Part shown: positions 36,594 through 45,768 of the stretch, piece by piece | How positions within the stretch are numbered: position 1 is the first letter of the stretch | How the letters are laid out: each line of letters begins with the position of its first letter | Source of the DNA: Pseudomonas sp. RIT409 | GTDB taxonomy: Bacteria > Pseudomonadota > Gammaproteobacteria > Pseudomonadales > Pseudomonadaceae | Direction: 5' to 3' | Assembly (NCBI RefSeq): GCF_003052515.2 | Contig: NZ_QARE02000008.1 | Span: 124,001-188,000, forward strand | Length of the DNA stretch: 64,000 nt | The notes under the pieces: model-generated | Told to the model about the DNA's origin: nothing | Database searches by the model: none | The model's input: the letters and a program-made list of their open reading frames with translations, nothing else | Translations under genes and position numbers: made by a program

Positions 36594-39500
36594 AGATCCT
36601 CGCCATTCGCCTGAAAAACCTGGCCTCTCTGGCCGGCCCTTTCGAACTGGACTTCACCGCCGAGCCACTGGCCAGCGCCGGTTTGTTCGCCATCACCGGC
36701 CCGACCGGCGCGGGCAAGAGCACCCTGCTCGACGCCTTGTGCCTGGCGTTGTTCGGGGCGATTCCGCGGCTGAACGATATCGGCCAGTCGCGCGTGCCGG
36801 AAATCGACGGTGACATCAGCACGGCCGACCCGCGCAACCTGCTGCGTCGCGGCACCGGCAGCGGTTACGCCGAGGTGGACTTCGTCGGCATCGACAAGCG
36901 CCGTTACCGCGCGCGCTGGGAAACCAACCGCGCCCGCGACAATGCGACGAAAAAGCTGCAACAGAGCCGCCAAACCCTGACCGATCTGGACAGCGATCAG
37001 ATCCTCAGCAGCCAGAACAAAACCGAATACAAAACCTTGCTCGAAGCCCGACTGGGCCTGAACTTCGAACAGTTCACCCGCGCTGTGATGCTGGCCCAAA
37101 GCGAATTCAGTGCCTTCCTCAAGGCCGACGACCGTGAGCGCAGTGAACTGCTGGAAAAGCTGACGGACACGGCGATCTACAGCCATTTAGGGCGACGCGC
37201 CTACAGCAAGAGCAAGGAAGCCGAAGAGGCGCTGAAAGCCCTCAATGCCCAGGCAGGCAATCTCGCTCCTCTGGACGCGGAGCAGCGCACCGTGCTGGAA
37301 GGCCGTTTCAACGACGCGCAGCAACAGTTGAAGCTGGCTCAGGCGCAGTTACGGCAACTGGAGCTGAAACAACAATGGCTCAGCGAATTGAACCGTCTAC
37401 GTGACGGTCATCTGGCCGCCAACGAACAGCTCACTCGCGCGCAACAAACCTGGGAAGGCCTGAGCGATGAACGCCAGCAACTGACCCGGCTGGAACGGCT
37501 CGCGCCCCAACGGCACTTGTTCGGCCAACGTCAGAAGCTCGACCTTCAGTTGACAACGCTCGCCTCACAGGTTCGAGAGCACCTTCAAGCGCACTCAAGC
37601 GCCCAAGCCACGCTCTCGGATCTGGAGACGCGCAGCGCCGCCGACCAGCTTGCGTTGCAACAGGCACAGGAACAGCAACACGCCGCCAGACCGGCGCTGA
37701 ACGAAGCGTTCGAGCAACAGGTTCAGCTCAATCACCTGAACGACGAACTGCATCACCTCAGTGAACAGGCCCGGGTTGCCGGTCAGGCAAGCCAGGACGG
37801 GCAGGCCGCGCTCGACCAGTTGAACGAGAAGCAGCAACACGTCGAAGCGCGCCTGCACACCATTGCCGAGCACTTGGAAAACAGCGCGGCGCTGGACGCC
37901 CTGAGTCAGTCGTGGGTCGCCTACCGCCCTCGCCTGCAACAGGTCGTGCTGGTCAGCGCGCGGCTGAATAAGGGCCGCGACGAGCTGCCTGCGCTGGAGC
38001 AGGCCTCTACCCTCGCCGAGCAGGCGTTGAGCGAGCGTCGCACCGCCTTGCAGGCGTTGTATGACGACGCCGAAGTCAAAGCCGACGCAGTGAGTCAAGA
38101 GATTGAGCGGCTCGGGCAACTGTTGCAGGACAACCGTCAGCAGCACAGCGCCAGTGACGCATTGGAGCGCTTGTGGCAGCGGCATCAGGACATCGCCGAA
38201 CGTTTGAGTACAGTGCAGAGCCAGCAACAACGGGCCACCGAGCGTCGCGCCCAAGGCATTGCCAAAGGTTTGCAGCTCAAAAGCGAACACGACGCCGCCG
38301 AGCAGGCGCTCAAGACCACCGTGGAGTTGCTGCAACGTCAGCGTCTGGCTCTCAGCGCCAGCGTCGAGCAATTGCGCGAGCAACTGGTGGATCACCAGCC
38401 CTGCCCTGTCTGCGGCAGCGAAGAACACCCGTACCACCAGTCCGATGCCCTGCTGCAGGCGTTGTCCGGCCACGATGAAAACGAAGAAGCCATGGCTCGT
38501 CAGAAGGTCAGTCGGCTGAGCGAACAACTCGCCGAACTGCGTGCCGAAGTGGGCGAACTGAACCTTCAGCTCAAACAGTCCAAACCGCAGCTGGACCAAC
38601 TCGACGAGCAACTGCAGAAGCTGACGCCGGAGCTGCAAGCCCATCCTCTGTATCCCCGCCTGCTTGAGCAACCCGAACACCTGCGCAGCGATTGGCTGAG
38701 CGAGCGTCTGCACCAATTGGCCCAAGAGGTGCTCAGCGCCGAGCAACGCCAGGCCCGACTGTTGAAAGTGCAGCGCGACGCCGAAGCCCTTCAGCAGCAA
38801 GTCCAGGACGCCCGGGAAGCCAGTCAACAGGCGATGAAACTGTTGGAGGATCAACAGCGCAGCATTTCCCAGGACAACCTGGCGTTCGAAACAGCGCTGC
38901 AGGAGTTCGAGCCCTTGCTGCCGAGCGAAAGCCTGACGGCGTGGCGCGCCTCGGCCACCGAAAGCTTCGTGCAACTGGACACCGCCATCGCTCAACGCAT
39001 TCAGCACCTCGATCAACAGAAGGACGAGCAGCAGGAACATGCTGCGCGGGCGCAGCACCTCGAGCGTGAGCGATTTGCCCAAGAAGGTCGTCAGCAGCAG
39101 TATCAAGACCTGCAAAAGCGTGTCGAACAGCGCCAACAGCATCAGCAGTCGGTGCAGCAACGCTTGCAGGGCCTCTTGGGCGGACACGCCAGTGCCGAGC
39201 AATGGCAACAGCATCTGGAACAAGCCGTCGAATCAGCGCGCCAAGCTCAGACGAATACCGCTGAAGCCTTAAAACACGCCCGCAGCGGCTTGATCAAACT
39301 GACCGCTGAGCTGGAAGGCGAACAACAGCGCCAGCGCGTGCTCGAACAGGAAGTCGCCGATCTCGACAGCCAGATCACGGCCTGGCGCGATGAGCACGGT
39401 GAACAGGACGACGCGGCGCTGGACGTGCTGCTGAGCCTGAGCGACGACGGTGTCACCCAGCTCCGTCAGCGGTTGCAACAGAGCGAAAAGGCACTGGAAC

Positions 39501-40234
39501 AGGCGAAGGTTCTGGTGCAAGAGCGCGAGACGCAGGTCCAGCAGCATCAGGCGCAACACAGCGACCTCAGCGATGCCAGGCAACTGTTGGAAGCCGTGGA
39601 GGAAGCTCAATCGAAAACAGCGATCCATGACCAATCCTGCGCCGACCTGCGCGCGCAGCTCAGCGAGGATGATCGCCGCCGCGACGCCAGCCGCGAGCTG
39701 CAGGCGCGGATCGCTGCCGCTGCGTCCGAATACCAGCGTTGGGGTCGCATCAGCGCATTGGTCGGCTCGGCCAACGGTGACACCTTCCGCAAAATCGCTC
39801 AGGCGTACAACCTGGATTTGCTGGTGCACCACGCCAATGCCCAACTCAAGCAACTAGTGCGTCGCTATCGCCTTAAACGCGGCGGCAGCCTGCTGGGCTT
39901 GTTGGTGATGGACACCGAAATGGGCGACGAGCTGCGCTCGGTCCACTCCCTGTCAGGCGGGGAGACGTTCCTGGTGTCACTGGCGCTGGCCTTGGGTCTG
40001 GCCTCCATGGCATCGAGCACGCTGAGGATCGAATCGCTGTTCATCGACGAGGGCTTTGGCAGCCTCGACCCTGAATCGCTGCAACTGGCCATGGACGCCC
40101 TCGACGGATTGCAGGCTCAAGGCCGCAAAGTCGGCGTCATTTCTCACGTCCAGGAAATGCACGAACGCATCCCGGTGCAGATTCAGGTCCGTCGCCAAGG
40201 CAATGGGCTCAGTACGCTAGAAGTCACTTCGTGA
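36590..40234 (+). CDS. sbcC: SbcC ATPase subunit (Rad50-type)
   Basis: The 1214-residue protein has Walker A GPTGAGKST near residues 37-45. Two very long Gln/Glu/Ala/Leu-rich coiled-coil arms meet at a zinc hook CPVCG near residue 605. The ABC signature SLSGGETFLVSLALALG lies near 1120, and Walker B FIDEGFGSLD near 1150. It is the DNA-binding ATPase partner of SbcD. The coiled coils are extremely Gln-rich, which also creates long spurious frames on the other strand. No frameshift is seen. Confidence 0.96.
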   Translation: MKILAIRLKNLASLAGPFELDFTAEPLASAGLFAITGPTGAGKSTLLDALCLALFGAIPRLNDIGQSRVPEIDGDISTADPRNLLRRGTGSGYAEVDFVGIDKRRYRARWETNRARDNATKKLQQSRQTLTDLDSDQILSSQNKTEYKTLLEARLGLNFEQFTRAVMLAQSEFSAFLKADDRERSELLEKLTDTAIYSHLGRRAYSKSKEAEEALKALNAQAGNLAPLDAEQRTVLEGRFNDAQQQLKLAQAQLRQLELKQQWLSELNRLRDGHLAANEQLTRAQQTWEGLSDERQQLTRLERLAPQRHLFGQRQKLDLQLTTLASQVREHLQAHSSAQATLSDLETRSAADQLALQQAQEQQHAARPALNEAFEQQVQLNHLNDELHHLSEQARVAGQASQDGQAALDQLNEKQQHVEARLHTIAEHLENSAALDALSQSWVAYRPRLQQVVLVSARLNKGRDELPALEQASTLAEQALSERRTALQALYDDAEVKADAVSQEIERLGQLLQDNRQQHSASDALERLWQRHQDIAERLSTVQSQQQRATERRAQGIAKGLQLKSEHDAAEQALKTTVELLQRQRLALSASVEQLREQLVDHQPCPVCGSEEHPYHQSDALLQALSGHDENEEAMARQKVSRLSEQLAELRAEVGELNLQLKQSKPQLDQLDEQLQKLTPELQAHPLYPRLLEQPEHLRSDWLSERLHQLAQEVLSAEQRQARLLKVQRDAEALQQQVQDAREASQQAMKLLEDQQRSISQDNLAFETALQEFEPLLPSESLTAWRASATESFVQLDTAIAQRIQHLDQQKDEQQEHAARAQHLERERFAQEGRQQQYQDLQKRVEQRQQHQQSVQQRLQGLLGGHASAEQWQQHLEQAVESARQAQTNTAEALKHARSGLIKLTAELEGEQQRQRVLEQEVADLDSQITAWRDEHGEQDDAALDVLLSLSDDGVTQLRQRLQQSEKALEQAKVLVQERETQVQQHQAQHSDLSDARQLLEAVEEAQSKTAIHDQSCADLRAQLSEDDRRRDASRELQARIAAAASEYQRWGRISALVGSANGDTFRKIAQAYNLDLLVHHANAQLKQLVRRYRLKRGGSLLGLLVMDTEMGDELRSVHSLSGGETFLVSLALALGLASMASSTLRIESLFIDEGFGSLDPESLQLAMDALDGLQAQGRKVGVISHVQEMHERIPVQIQVRRQGNGLSTLEVTS

Positions 40235-40337
40235 CGGCCATGTGCTCGCGCGATTATCGTCCCCAGGCCCTGCTTGAGGACGATCACGATCGCGGGCACG
40301 CACGCACTTCGGCCAGACGCGTGGCCTGGATGAATCG

Positions 40338-40568
40338 CTAGGCCACCGACCACTGGAAGATCGTCGAAAACAGCTCACCCTGTTTGGGCGGTGGATGGCC
40401 TGCGGTCAATCGCTGGGCCCGCAGCATCTCGATGTCCTGCGCGACCTCCGTCTTGAACTCCATGCTCCGAGCCACACCGCCGACCGATCCCTCGCCATGG
40501 CCCAGCAACGAGCACCCGTTGTTGATGAGGGCGAAAAACACAATGACCCAAAAGTTGGCGCCTCTCAC
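40338..40568 (-). CDS. small predicted exported or membrane-anchored protein
   Basis: The 76-residue product begins with a hydrophobic segment (FWVIVFFALINNGCSLLG) that could be a signal peptide, or a lipoprotein signal with a poor lipobox before Cys19. A polar remainder follows. The ATG overlaps the stop of the upstream small gene as ATGA, which supports both being real. I recognise no family. The pair is convergent with sbcC. Confidence 0.55.
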   Translation of the reverse strand: MRGANFWVIVFFALINNGCSLLGHGEGSVGGVARSMEFKTEVAQDIEMLRAQRLTAGHPPPKQGELFSTIFQWSVA

Positions 40569-40756
40569 GATGCACGCCCCTTCGCCTGATCGGCTGCACG
40601 GTCCAGTGCAACGACAGACGACTGCGCGGCCACCGATGAAGGTTCGCCTAAGTGTGGATTCAGACTGACGACAGTGACCACTGCGATGAAAACGACATAC
40701 AAAGCGATGGCGGTATAAGCGCCCTGTTTAAGTGAATGAAGAATGGCAGTGGCCAT
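40565..40756 (-). CDS. small predicted membrane protein
   Basis: The 63-residue product has one strong membrane segment (AYTAIALYVVFIAVVTVV) followed by a short polar tail. ATG 40756 is preferred because GGAG lies eight bases upstream; a longer frame would need TTG at 40792. Its stop overlaps the start of the next small gene. The arrangement suggests a two-gene unit of tiny envelope proteins of unknown function. Confidence 0.55.
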   Translation of the reverse strand: MATAILHSLKQGAYTAIALYVVFIAVVTVVSLNPHLGEPSSVAAQSSVVALDRAADQAKGRAS

Positions 40757-41098
40757 GACAGCAGCTCCAGGATGTTTCTTTTCTGGCGGCAAGAATGCCC
40801 GGCGCGCGTGATATTGAAAAACGATAAGGAACGATTCAAAAGATCAACCAAGTTGATTATTAACGAAGTAAATCCAGCCAATAGAGCGGCTCTTACGCTG
40901 CGAATGATGGCTTAGGAAATCCATTCCCTTGCCTTCACACGGCCTATCAGAAGCTTCCTTCGATATCTATGGCACCTCTCCGACAGACGACAACTTCCTA
41001 ACCAATTAAATTGCGCCCCTCTCGCTAGAGCCAATAATAATCATTATCATCATTCCCTGCTGAAGAGGGTGTGATGATGAATTACCAAGGATTCGAAT
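40757..41098. other. intergenic region upstream of the siderophore genes
   Basis: The DNA becomes AT-rich here compared with the preceding 12 kb. It contains the leader of the two small minus-strand genes and, at its right end, the Fur-box promoter of the siderophore synthetase. A short frame starting at ATG 41077 with AGAGGG before it runs 37 codons into the synthetase in another frame; it could be a leader peptide but looks non-conserved. No RNA gene is seen. Confidence 0.45.
41011..41048 (+). promoter_or_regulatory. Fur-controlled promoter
   Basis: TTGCGC (41011-41016) and ATAATA (41034-41039) are 17 bases apart and make a plausible sigma-70 promoter. Bases 41030-41048 match the 19-base Fur consensus GATAATGATAATCATTATC at 16 of 19 positions and cover the -10 box. 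This implies repression when iron is plentiful. The position, about 50 bases before the synthetase start, is ideal for control of the following two genes. Confidence 0.8.
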
Positions 41099-43018
41099 GT
41101 GATCGCAGCGCCTTTTTCAATTCCCGACACAATCCTCACTCAATGGGGGATAGCCATAGATCATCCCTCTTTCAAAAAATACGATATTGATGCACCGCGA
41201 CTGAATCACGCCGCTCATACCTCATCGCAACGAAGCTTGCAGAGACTGTTACAAGCACTATTGAGAGAGGGCATATTAAGTTCGGACTCACTAGAGAGAA
41301 TCCCCCACGGCTATCGCTTAGCGTTGAGCCCTACACACCATTTGGTATTCGATGGCCTCATCCAACACCGGATGAATGCGTGGTCGCTGACGGGTGGCAT
41401 ATATAGCCACCCATACGACCAACCTGTCGCGCGTGTTTACCTCCCTGCGCAACTCCTTGACTTGCTTCTACCTGCGCTGACCCTCTCCACAAACATTAAT
41501 TCTCTTGTTCGGCTTTCAGAGGAAATCGATAACAGCTTCATGAATGACACCCTATGTATTGCCTTTCATGATGCCTGGAGTACACGTCTTAAAAATGCCT
41601 ACATCAAAAATAACACCCGCTCGTTCTTAGCCGGGCTGAGAAGAGAAAACGCCATCAATGTCAGCCTGCTTCTGGAGCAGTGGGGGACAACGGGACATCC
41701 ATGGCATCCCAACTGTAAAACCAAATTGGGGTTAGCAACCTCAGAAGTCATTGATTACTCGCCGGAGTTCGAATCGAGCTTCAATGTCTTGCTGTACGCC
41801 GTACACAGAGACTTCATGCATATCGAATCACTCCCTGATTTCCCGGACTACTCATCCGAGCTGATGCGCTGGCTCCCCGGACCCATGCATGAACTGGGCA
41901 GACAGCTTGAAGCGATGGCGTTGAACGCTCACGACTACATCGCCTTGCCTGTCCACCCATGGCAGGCCGAGAAGACATTACCCAAACTCTTTGCCGCTGA
42001 AATCCGAGATCAACTATTAATCGTCACCCGGATAACCGCATTCATCGCACACCCCACGATGTCCTTTCGTACGGTTTTACCCGAAGCCAGCGCCCCCGCC
42101 CCGATGGTCAAACTACCTGTAGGTCTGGGCCTGACCAGTGCTCAACGTACGGTCTCACCAAGGTCTGCATGCATGGGGCCGAGGGTATCGGCTCTGTTGA
42201 TGAAGATATTGAAGAGCGAGCCTGGCCTTCAGAAGAAACTGACGATAGTCGCTGAACACACTGGCTTGCATTTCCGCGCGCCTGGCGTTTCTGACGACCG
42301 CGCACGCCACCTGTCTGCGCTTTACCGGGCAAACCTGAGCGACTCCCTTGAGCCGGGAGAAATCGCGATTCCTGTTGGCAGTCTGTTCGCCATGGACCAC
42401 GAGCATCAACCACTCCTACGTCACTGGGTGTCGTTATCCGAAGGCACTGATACCACGCAGGCCGTCTTGCAGTTCCTGGACTGTTACCTGTACGCCGCCT
42501 TACCAGGAATTCTCGGAATGTATGTGCTGTACGGCGTCGCCTTTGAAGCCCACCAGCAAAACAGCCTCATGATCATGGGAGCGGACGGGCATCCCTCTCG
42601 CCTGTTGCTGCGTGATTTCGGTGACATTCGGATCGATAAAACAACCCTGCATCAGCGTGGGTTCGATCTGCAACTGGAAGACTCGGAAATGACACTGTAT
42701 GACGACGCCAGCATCGTTAGAGACAAACTGCTGCACGCCGCTTTCATGTGCCACTTCGGCGAACTGCTTCTACTGATTGCCCAGCATTGGGCGGTCGCTG
42801 AATCGGATCTGTGGGAGGTCCTCAGTGCTCACGTCAACTGCTGCTTCGACGATTTAAGGGAGCGAGCGGAACCTCAACGTTGGCAAACCGAAAGGGCTGC
42901 TTTGCTGATTCACGACTGGCCCGCGAAATCACTCCTTCGAATGCGTCTGGTTGACAGCCGTACCGACATCACAGGGCGTCTGAAAAACCCATTGAACCAT
43001 GACCTTCATGCGGTTTGA
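41099..43018 (+). CDS. IucA/IucC-family NRPS-independent siderophore synthetase
   Basis: The 639-residue protein has the features of NIS synthetases: a GHPWHPNCKTKLGL block near residue 204 (nucleotide/substrate region), LPVHPWQ near 281, HPTMSFRT near 325 and LLRDFGDIRI near 503. These enzymes adenylate a carboxylate, commonly citrate, and join it to an amine or alcohol. GTG 41099 is supported by AAGGA seven bases upstream; the ATG two bases earlier is followed at once by a stop. It is the only synthetase present and is followed by a TonB receptor, under a Fur box. A single-enzyme siderophore such as a rhizoferrin type, or a partner pathway elsewhere, are both possible. GC content is lower than in flanking genes. 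Confidence 0.9.
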   Translation: MIAAPFSIPDTILTQWGIAIDHPSFKKYDIDAPRLNHAAHTSSQRSLQRLLQALLREGILSSDSLERIPHGYRLALSPTHHLVFDGLIQHRMNAWSLTGGIYSHPYDQPVARVYLPAQLLDLLLPALTLSTNINSLVRLSEEIDNSFMNDTLCIAFHDAWSTRLKNAYIKNNTRSFLAGLRRENAINVSLLLEQWGTTGHPWHPNCKTKLGLATSEVIDYSPEFESSFNVLLYAVHRDFMHIESLPDFPDYSSELMRWLPGPMHELGRQLEAMALNAHDYIALPVHPWQAEKTLPKLFAAEIRDQLLIVTRITAFIAHPTMSFRTVLPEASAPAPMVKLPVGLGLTSAQRTVSPRSACMGPRVSALLMKILKSEPGLQKKLTIVAEHTGLHFRAPGVSDDRARHLSALYRANLSDSLEPGEIAIPVGSLFAMDHEHQPLLRHWVSLSEGTDTTQAVLQFLDCYLYAALPGILGMYVLYGVAFEAHQQNSLMIMGADGHPSRLLLRDFGDIRIDKTTLHQRGFDLQLEDSEMTLYDDASIVRDKLLHAAFMCHFGELLLLIAQHWAVAESDLWEVLSAHVNCCFDDLRERAEPQRWQTERAALLIHDWPAKSLLRMRLVDSRTDITGRLKNPLNHDLHAV

Positions 43019-43168
43019 GCCAAGCGGGATGCCCGCGATGCTCTTTACACCCTCATGGGGCCAATCGGGAGATCGTGTCGGACACTTATCGATGATCGTC
43101 CGCGCCATTCGTTAAACCCACGCTCCCGTGTTCCCGTCCAGCCCAATACCAGTCGGCGACATCCCACA

Positions 43169-45286
43169 ATGACAAAACACACATTCACCTTTCTTCTGCC
43201 TCTGTTCGGTTACGTCACTCTCCCGTTAGCGGCCGAACGAAGCGAAAACACCCAAACGCCCGGCGCGATCAATCTTTCTGAAGTGGTCGTGTCTGCGACG
43301 CGAGCCCGGGAAAATATCGCGTCGATCCCAGGTTCTGTGCAGGTCATCCATGCCGAGCAGATTCGCCAGCAAAGCATGGCCGGGCGGAGGGTGTCGGACA
43401 TCATCGGACAATTGGTACCGGGACTTGCCCCTGGGACAGGAGGCATGAGCAACTTCAGCCAGTCACTGCGAGGGCGTGGCCTACTGGTACTGATTGACGG
43501 GGTATCACAGCAATCGACCAGGGACAATTACCGGCAGTTGAACAGCATCGCTGCCGACAGCATCGAGCGTATCGAGGTGGTTTCAGGCGCCAGCAGCATT
43601 AATGGCGCGGGAGCATCAGGGGGGACCATCAACATCATCACCAAACGCAACAACGGAGAAGCGCTCGGATTCAGCAGCAAAGTCGGCGTAGCGACCGGGA
43701 ACACGCTTCGCTCTGGAGGGGTGTCTTATGACGTCTTCCAAAGCGCCACGGGGCAATCAGGTGCGTGGGACGGATATTTTTCGGCAGCACTTAGCCAGCG
43801 CAACGATCAATTCGATGGCAACGGTAAACGTATTGCGCAGGACACGTCGCAGGGCAGCAACATGGACACCAAAACGTATGACCTACTGGCCCGATTCGGT
43901 TATGCACTCGACGCCACACGCGCACTCAAGTTGGGGTTGCAAGACTATAAGGACCAACAACATACCCGCTACATCAAGGATCCGAAAAACCTGAGTGAAG
44001 CCGTAGCAGTCAAGGGCCTCGATTTGGAGGATCAGCCTTATACGCACAAACAGGCCATCAATCTGAGCTACACCGACAACGAATTTTTTGCGCAGGACCT
44101 GCAAATGGAAGGTTACTGGCGGCGTAGCGATGCACTCTTTTTTCCTGCCGTTCGTCGGGGTAAGGCAGGTTTCTCCGATAACAACAGCGTGCAGGATGTG
44201 TACGGCTTACGCGCTGCGATCCAATCTGCTCTCCCTGACATTGGACGCGCCACAGGTCGGGTTGTGTGGGGGGCTGATTATGACCACGAACGCTCCCGCC
44301 AGCGTGCTGACCAGTACATGATCGATGGGCTGACCTATCGTAAGACCGGCACCACGTATGAGTTGGGGCCTGACCTCATCACCACTACCCAGGCAATATT
44401 TGCCCAAGCGTCCTATGAACTGGGCGATTGGACGCTGCGCAGCGGGGTACGCAGAACCTGGATTGAAAGTGATGTCAGTGACAGCATCGCTTATGGCGAA
44501 ATTGTACGAACCGGGCGCTGGTCGACGCTGCCCGGCGAGACCCTTAAATACGACGCCACACTTTACAACGCGGGTGCGGTGTATCGGTTGGACGAGACAC
44601 AGGAAGTCTTCGCCAATTTCAGCCAAGGCTTCTCACTGCCCGATATCCAACGTTACTTGCGTGAAGTCAGCAGTACGTATGACATCAGCCAACTCAACGC
44701 ACAGGCGTTGAAGGTCAATAGCCATGAATTGGGCTGGCGCGCAACGGTAGACAGATGGCAAAGTCAGATCACCGTGTATGAGAACACCTCTGACGTCACG
44801 CAGTTCTACGACGCACAAACCCGGGCGTTGCGTCTGATCAATCAGAAAGAACGGGTGCGAGGATTTGAAGTCGATCTGCAGCATCGATTGACTGACGCAT
44901 TGATGACCGGTGGAACTTACGCGTGGACGAAGGGAGAAACGCGCCAAACCGGGAAATGGGTCGACCTGCCCGCGACACGCGTATCACCCGCCAAAACCAC
45001 AGTCTTTGCCGAATATGCACCTGATCGTTATTCGGTTCGGCTCCAAGCCCTTCACCTCGGCAACTATGACGCCGCCTCGAAAGACAACAACGGGCGCAAA
45101 ATCAGCGGCTATACAGTCTTCGATCTGATGGGGTCGACGTCTTTGTCGGTGGGACGGCTGGAGGGCGGAATCTACAACCTGTGTAATCGCCAATACTATT
45201 CACTGTTCAGTCAGGCAACGTCACGTGCGCCTTACGCACACGCCCAAGGCCGGACATTGGGCGTTAGTTACGCACTGGACTTCTAA
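43169..45286 (+). CDS. TonB-dependent ferric-siderophore receptor
   Basis: The 705-residue protein has an N-terminal signal peptide ending near TLPLAAERS and a TonB-box-like segment INLSEVVVSATR. The plug domain contains LVLIDGVSQ, IERIEVVSGASS and GGTINIITK. A 22-strand-type barrel ends in an aromatic residue (SYALDF). ATG 43169 puts the signal peptide at the very N-terminus; the longer frame from 43055 adds a non-signal extension. It lies 150 bases after the synthetase, with no promoter evident between them, so it is probably on the same Fur-controlled message and imports the corresponding ferric siderophore. It looks IutA/RhtA-like, but the ligand cannot be read from sequence. Confidence 0.92.
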   Translation: MTKHTFTFLLPLFGYVTLPLAAERSENTQTPGAINLSEVVVSATRARENIASIPGSVQVIHAEQIRQQSMAGRRVSDIIGQLVPGLAPGTGGMSNFSQSLRGRGLLVLIDGVSQQSTRDNYRQLNSIAADSIERIEVVSGASSINGAGASGGTINIITKRNNGEALGFSSKVGVATGNTLRSGGVSYDVFQSATGQSGAWDGYFSAALSQRNDQFDGNGKRIAQDTSQGSNMDTKTYDLLARFGYALDATRALKLGLQDYKDQQHTRYIKDPKNLSEAVAVKGLDLEDQPYTHKQAINLSYTDNEFFAQDLQMEGYWRRSDALFFPAVRRGKAGFSDNNSVQDVYGLRAAIQSALPDIGRATGRVVWGADYDHERSRQRADQYMIDGLTYRKTGTTYELGPDLITTTQAIFAQASYELGDWTLRSGVRRTWIESDVSDSIAYGEIVRTGRWSTLPGETLKYDATLYNAGAVYRLDETQEVFANFSQGFSLPDIQRYLREVSSTYDISQLNAQALKVNSHELGWRATVDRWQSQITVYENTSDVTQFYDAQTRALRLINQKERVRGFEVDLQHRLTDALMTGGTYAWTKGETRQTGKWVDLPATRVSPAKTTVFAEYAPDRYSVRLQALHLGNYDAASKDNNGRKISGYTVFDLMGSTSLSVGRLEGGIYNLCNRQYYSLFSQATSRAPYAHAQGRTLGVSYALDF

Positions 45287-45313
45287 GCTACCCACTCTGT
45301 CTTTTTTGCGCAT

Positions 45314-45348
45314 AAAAAAATCCCCGTCGCTTAGTCAGCTGACGGGGA
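45314..45348 (-). terminator. rho-independent terminator, minus strand
   Basis: An eight-base perfect stem TCCCCGTC/GACGGGGA (45321-45328, 45341-45348) with a 12-base loop is followed on the minus strand by seven T. It lies just after the receptor stop and would end transcripts coming from the small secreted-protein gene. Confidence 0.7.
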
Positions 45349-45365
45349 CCAAAGGGAGGGAATTC

Positions 45366-45470
45366 AACGCTTTCGCGAGCAAGCTCGCCCACATTTGACA
45401 CATGGCCTGACACGCAGTGGTCAGTGGGTCGCGTCAACCTGTTGAAGGCGAAGTTGCTCGCGAAAGCGTT
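45366..45470. repeat. REP doublet (REPIN-like inverted pair)
   Basis: Arms 45366-45382 and 45454-45470 are perfect 17-base inverted copies containing TTTCGCGAGCAA. The left arm continues into GCTCGCCCAC, the usual Pseudomonas REP style. Each arm is itself palindromic (CGCGAGC/GCTCGCG type). Confidence 0.75.
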
Positions 45471-45507
45471 CTTTCAGTGCAGACAATCCATTATTTCCGG
45501 CGAGGAT

Positions 45508-45569
45508 GACCAAGTTGGTCAGGAACCCATTCCCCAGTTTCGTGTGCATCGTAGATGGGGAATGGGTTC
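45508..45569. repeat. tandem hairpins: short palindrome plus 14-base inverted repeat
   Basis: TGACCAAGTTGGTCA at 45508-45522 is a perfect palindrome around one base. It abuts a perfect 14-base inverted repeat (45523-45536 and 45556-45569, GAACCCATTCCCCA and its complement) with a 19-base loop. There is no adjacent T-run, so it is not a standard terminator. It lies just past the small secreted-protein stop codon. Confidence 0.7.
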
Positions 45570-45585
45570 ATCGGATCAGGGTTAT

Positions 45586-45768
45586 TCATTGCTGAGTCTT
45601 ATGATCCAGAGCGGCGTAGAAGTTGGCACTTTGCTGCAGGTATTTCGGGGTGTAGCTCTGGGTCGATGCCACTTTCTTTTCCGCAACTTCAACGCTGGCA
45701 CTGGCAGGCAATGCGACAGAAGCGGAGATGGCAGAGGCGGCGATGATGGAGAAGAGATTGAAGTTCAT
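45586..45768 (-). CDS. small secreted protein of unknown function
   Basis: The 60-residue product has a clear signal peptide (NLFSIIAASAISASVALPAS with cleavage near ASA) and a mature part of about 35 residues containing a Lys/Gln/Tyr-rich stretch. ATG 45768 is chosen because GAGGT lies seven bases upstream and because it places the signal sequence at the N-terminus. It is probably periplasmic or secreted. I do not recognise a family. The gene stands alone between the siderophore genes and the lactonase gene. Confidence 0.7.
   Translation of the reverse strand: MNFNLFSIIAASAISASVALPASASVEVAEKKVASTQSYTPKYLQQSANFYAALDHKTQQ

Larger units (their letters stand above)
45287..45585. other. palindrome-rich spacer after the TonB receptor gene
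   Basis: This 300-base spacer has no convincing gene. It holds the minus-strand terminator, an REP doublet and a pair of further hairpins, one perfect 14-base inverted repeat among them. Short frames exist but lack ribosome-binding sites. Confidence 0.6.

Noticed and set aside
37595..39223. 542-codon minus-strand frame inside sbcC
   Set aside because: The Gln/Leu-rich coiled coil of SbcC read antisense gives a Leu-rich pseudo-membrane protein; not real.
40251..40295. Possible terminator after sbcC
   Set aside because: The hairpin is imperfect and has no T-run; too weak to call.
41077..41190. Short frame starting at ATG 41077 overlapping the synthetase start
   Set aside because: A ribosome-binding-site-like AGAGGG precedes it, but the 37-codon product looks random and the GTG at 41099 has the better-spaced AAGGA.
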